NCBI RefSeq assembly: GCF_021440195.1
Contig: NZ_JAJTSZ010000003.1
Coordinates: 62,001-126,000, forward strand
Origin: Dyadobacter sp. CY356
GTDB lineage: Bacteria > Bacteroidota > Bacteroidia > Cytophagales > Spirosomataceae
Direction: 5' to 3'
DNA length: 64,000 nt
The translations under genes and the position numbers were made by a program. Below, piece after piece: positions 63,111 to 64,000 of the stretch. The notes under the pieces were generated by a model. That model made no database searches. It was given only the letters and a program-made list of their open reading frames with translations, and had not been told where the DNA came from. Numbering within the stretch: the stretch's first letter is position 1; every line of letters starts with the position of its first letter.

Positions 63111-64000
63111 ATGACAAAGCGGAAAATTCAGATTATTATCGGTTTAATGTGCCTCGCGCTTATTGGTCTCATTGGTTTTCAATGGTACTGGATACGCGAA
63201 GCAATTGCAATCCGTAATGAGCAGTTTAACCAAAAAGTAGCCGAATCTGTACAGGAAGTCGTGCACCGTCTCGAAAAACAGGAAATGATGTATCTGCTTC
63301 AGCAGCGTATTGAAACGGAGCAACAAAAGGATAAGCTGAACCGTATCACGCAGCTTAGAGAAATGCCGGTTAAAAAGACGACTGGAAAACGAAATAAAAA
63401 ACAACTTTCTGCGGTTTCGCCTCCGCCCAATATCCAGGTTTTTATTGATCCAAATGGTGGAGAAATCCATTACCAGTTTTTTGCGGAAGCCGCTCCTTCG
63501 GATGTGTTAAGCCCAAACTTCCGGGTTACACTTGATCATCAGCAGCAAATAATTGAAGAATTTTTTCAGGCTCAGCGTTTTGGTGCGGAGGGAATGGATG
63601 AATTTATGCGAAGAAGGCTTGATGAGGAAAAGAAACTTGGCAATGCATTTCAGGAAGCTTTTCCAAATCAGAAAAATACTTCGAAAAATCAAAATTCCAC
63701 GCGACCGGATACAACGAACCAGCCAATCGCTTATCGTAAAATCAATCCGAATATCGGAAGATCGCCGCAGCTTGCAGGAACCAAACCACTGATTAACGGA
63801 AAAGCAAAAGATCTTGACAGAGCGGATCTGCTTCGTGAGGTGATGAAAGATCTGATGTATACCAAAAGGCCAATCCAGGAACGTGTTAACCGGTTTCTGC
63901 TGGATACCTTATTAAGAAAGGAGCTTGCTCAGAATGGTATCACACTTTCTTATGAATTTGCTGTTCAGGGAAATGCAAACAACGGTTTGGTGTTTTCAAC
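63111..64000 (+). CDS. Sensor histidine kinase, N-terminal part
   Basis: ATG 63111 opens a frame that stays open to the window end (296 codons). A membrane helix at 7-25 (IIIGLMCLALIGLIGFQWYWI) is followed by a long extracytoplasmic domain. It has a coiled part (about 35-85), Pro and Gln-rich stretches, and LLRKELAQNGITLSYEFAV near the end. This layout is typical of Bacteroidota sensor kinases whose kinase domain follows a second helix, here beyond the window. The kinase call is inference from that layout. It is divergent from the T9SS-type secreted protein gene, and TAAATTTG at 63031-63038 may be its -7 box. Confidence 0.7.
   Translation, partial: MTKRKIQIIIGLMCLALIGLIGFQWYWIREAIAIRNEQFNQKVAESVQEVVHRLEKQEMMYLLQQRIETEQQKDKLNRITQLREMPVKKTTGKRNKKQLSAVSPPPNIQVFIDPNGGEIHYQFFAEAAPSDVLSPNFRVTLDHQQQIIEEFFQAQRFGAEGMDEFMRRRLDEEKKLGNAFQEAFPNQKNTSKNQNSTRPDTTNQPIAYRKINPNIGRSPQLAGTKPLINGKAKDLDRADLLREVMKDLMYTKRPIQERVNRFLLDTLLRKELAQNGITLSYEFAVQGNANNGLVFS

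Noticed and set aside
1..64000. CRISPR array, insertion sequence or prophage
   Set aside because: No regularly spaced direct repeats, transposase, integrase or phage structural genes were seen.

Overview
The window looks like chromosome of a Bacteroidota member of the order Cytophagales (Dyadobacter/Spirosoma-like; genus is an inference). Reasons: proteins with type IX secretion (T9SS) C-terminal sorting domains, a PorT-like barrel behind ubiE, ExbB-ExbD-ExbD-TonB and BatD genes, tRNA genes without encoded CCA, few Shine-Dalgarno sequences, and repeated promoters of the Bacteroidota form TTTG-N19/20-TAnnTTTG.

Layout. 1-5700: start of an Fe-S oxidoreductase-like gene, tRNA-Phe, a VapBC-like toxin-antitoxin pair, a PD-(D/E)XK-like protein, an outer-membrane barrel, ubiE/menG overlapping porT, two identical tRNA-Val genes, and a metallophosphoesterase. 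5900-13700: heparinase-like protein and glycosyltransferase, methylglyoxal synthase, thioredoxin-like protein, then a detached complex I island (nuoI-nuoJ-nuoK) whose NuoI carries a long repetitive tail, a small DMT transporter and a DUF6265-type secreted protein. 13800-23500: amidophosphoribosyltransferase, recO, a two-repeat secreted protein, a tiny Cys-rich gene with a consensus promoter, recJ-lptB, ruvX-def-nitrilase, gatC. 23500-33600: exbB-exbD-exbD-tonB, a PstS-like lipoprotein and a TPR protein, then batD, aroC and apbE. 33700-46200: Gfo/Idh oxidoreductase with a SUMF1-like protein, the ABC-F protein Uup, an MNT gene with a broken HEPN partner, dedA, gamma-carbonic anhydrase, YqgE, a membrane phosphoesterase and gcvP. 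46200-54400: a minus-strand nuoA-B-C-D-E-F-G-H-I-J operon with its own promoter. 54500-62000: two T9SS-exported SGNH esterases, one with an Ig-like repeat array, then obgE and adk. 62100-64000: a T9SS-type secreted protein and the start of a sensor histidine kinase.

How it fits together. Most genes are core housekeeping: menaquinone synthesis and complex I (respiration), RecO/RecJ/RuvX (DNA repair), Def/GatC/Uup/Obg (translation), LptB (LPS export), AroC, GcvP and Adk. The envelope theme is strong: TonB energisation, T9SS and its cargo, polysaccharide genes and an ApbE flavin transferase. The accessory content is small: two toxin-antitoxin-like pairs, one decayed.

Most unusual items: the NuoI protein with about ten copies of a KPAFRPTMKPK-like motif, the split and partly duplicated complex I genes (nuoK only in the detached island, no nuoL/M/N in the window), a chain of short hairpins with a shared CTCY/RGAG core between gcvP and nuoJ, and a small Cys-rich protein behind a full-consensus promoter.
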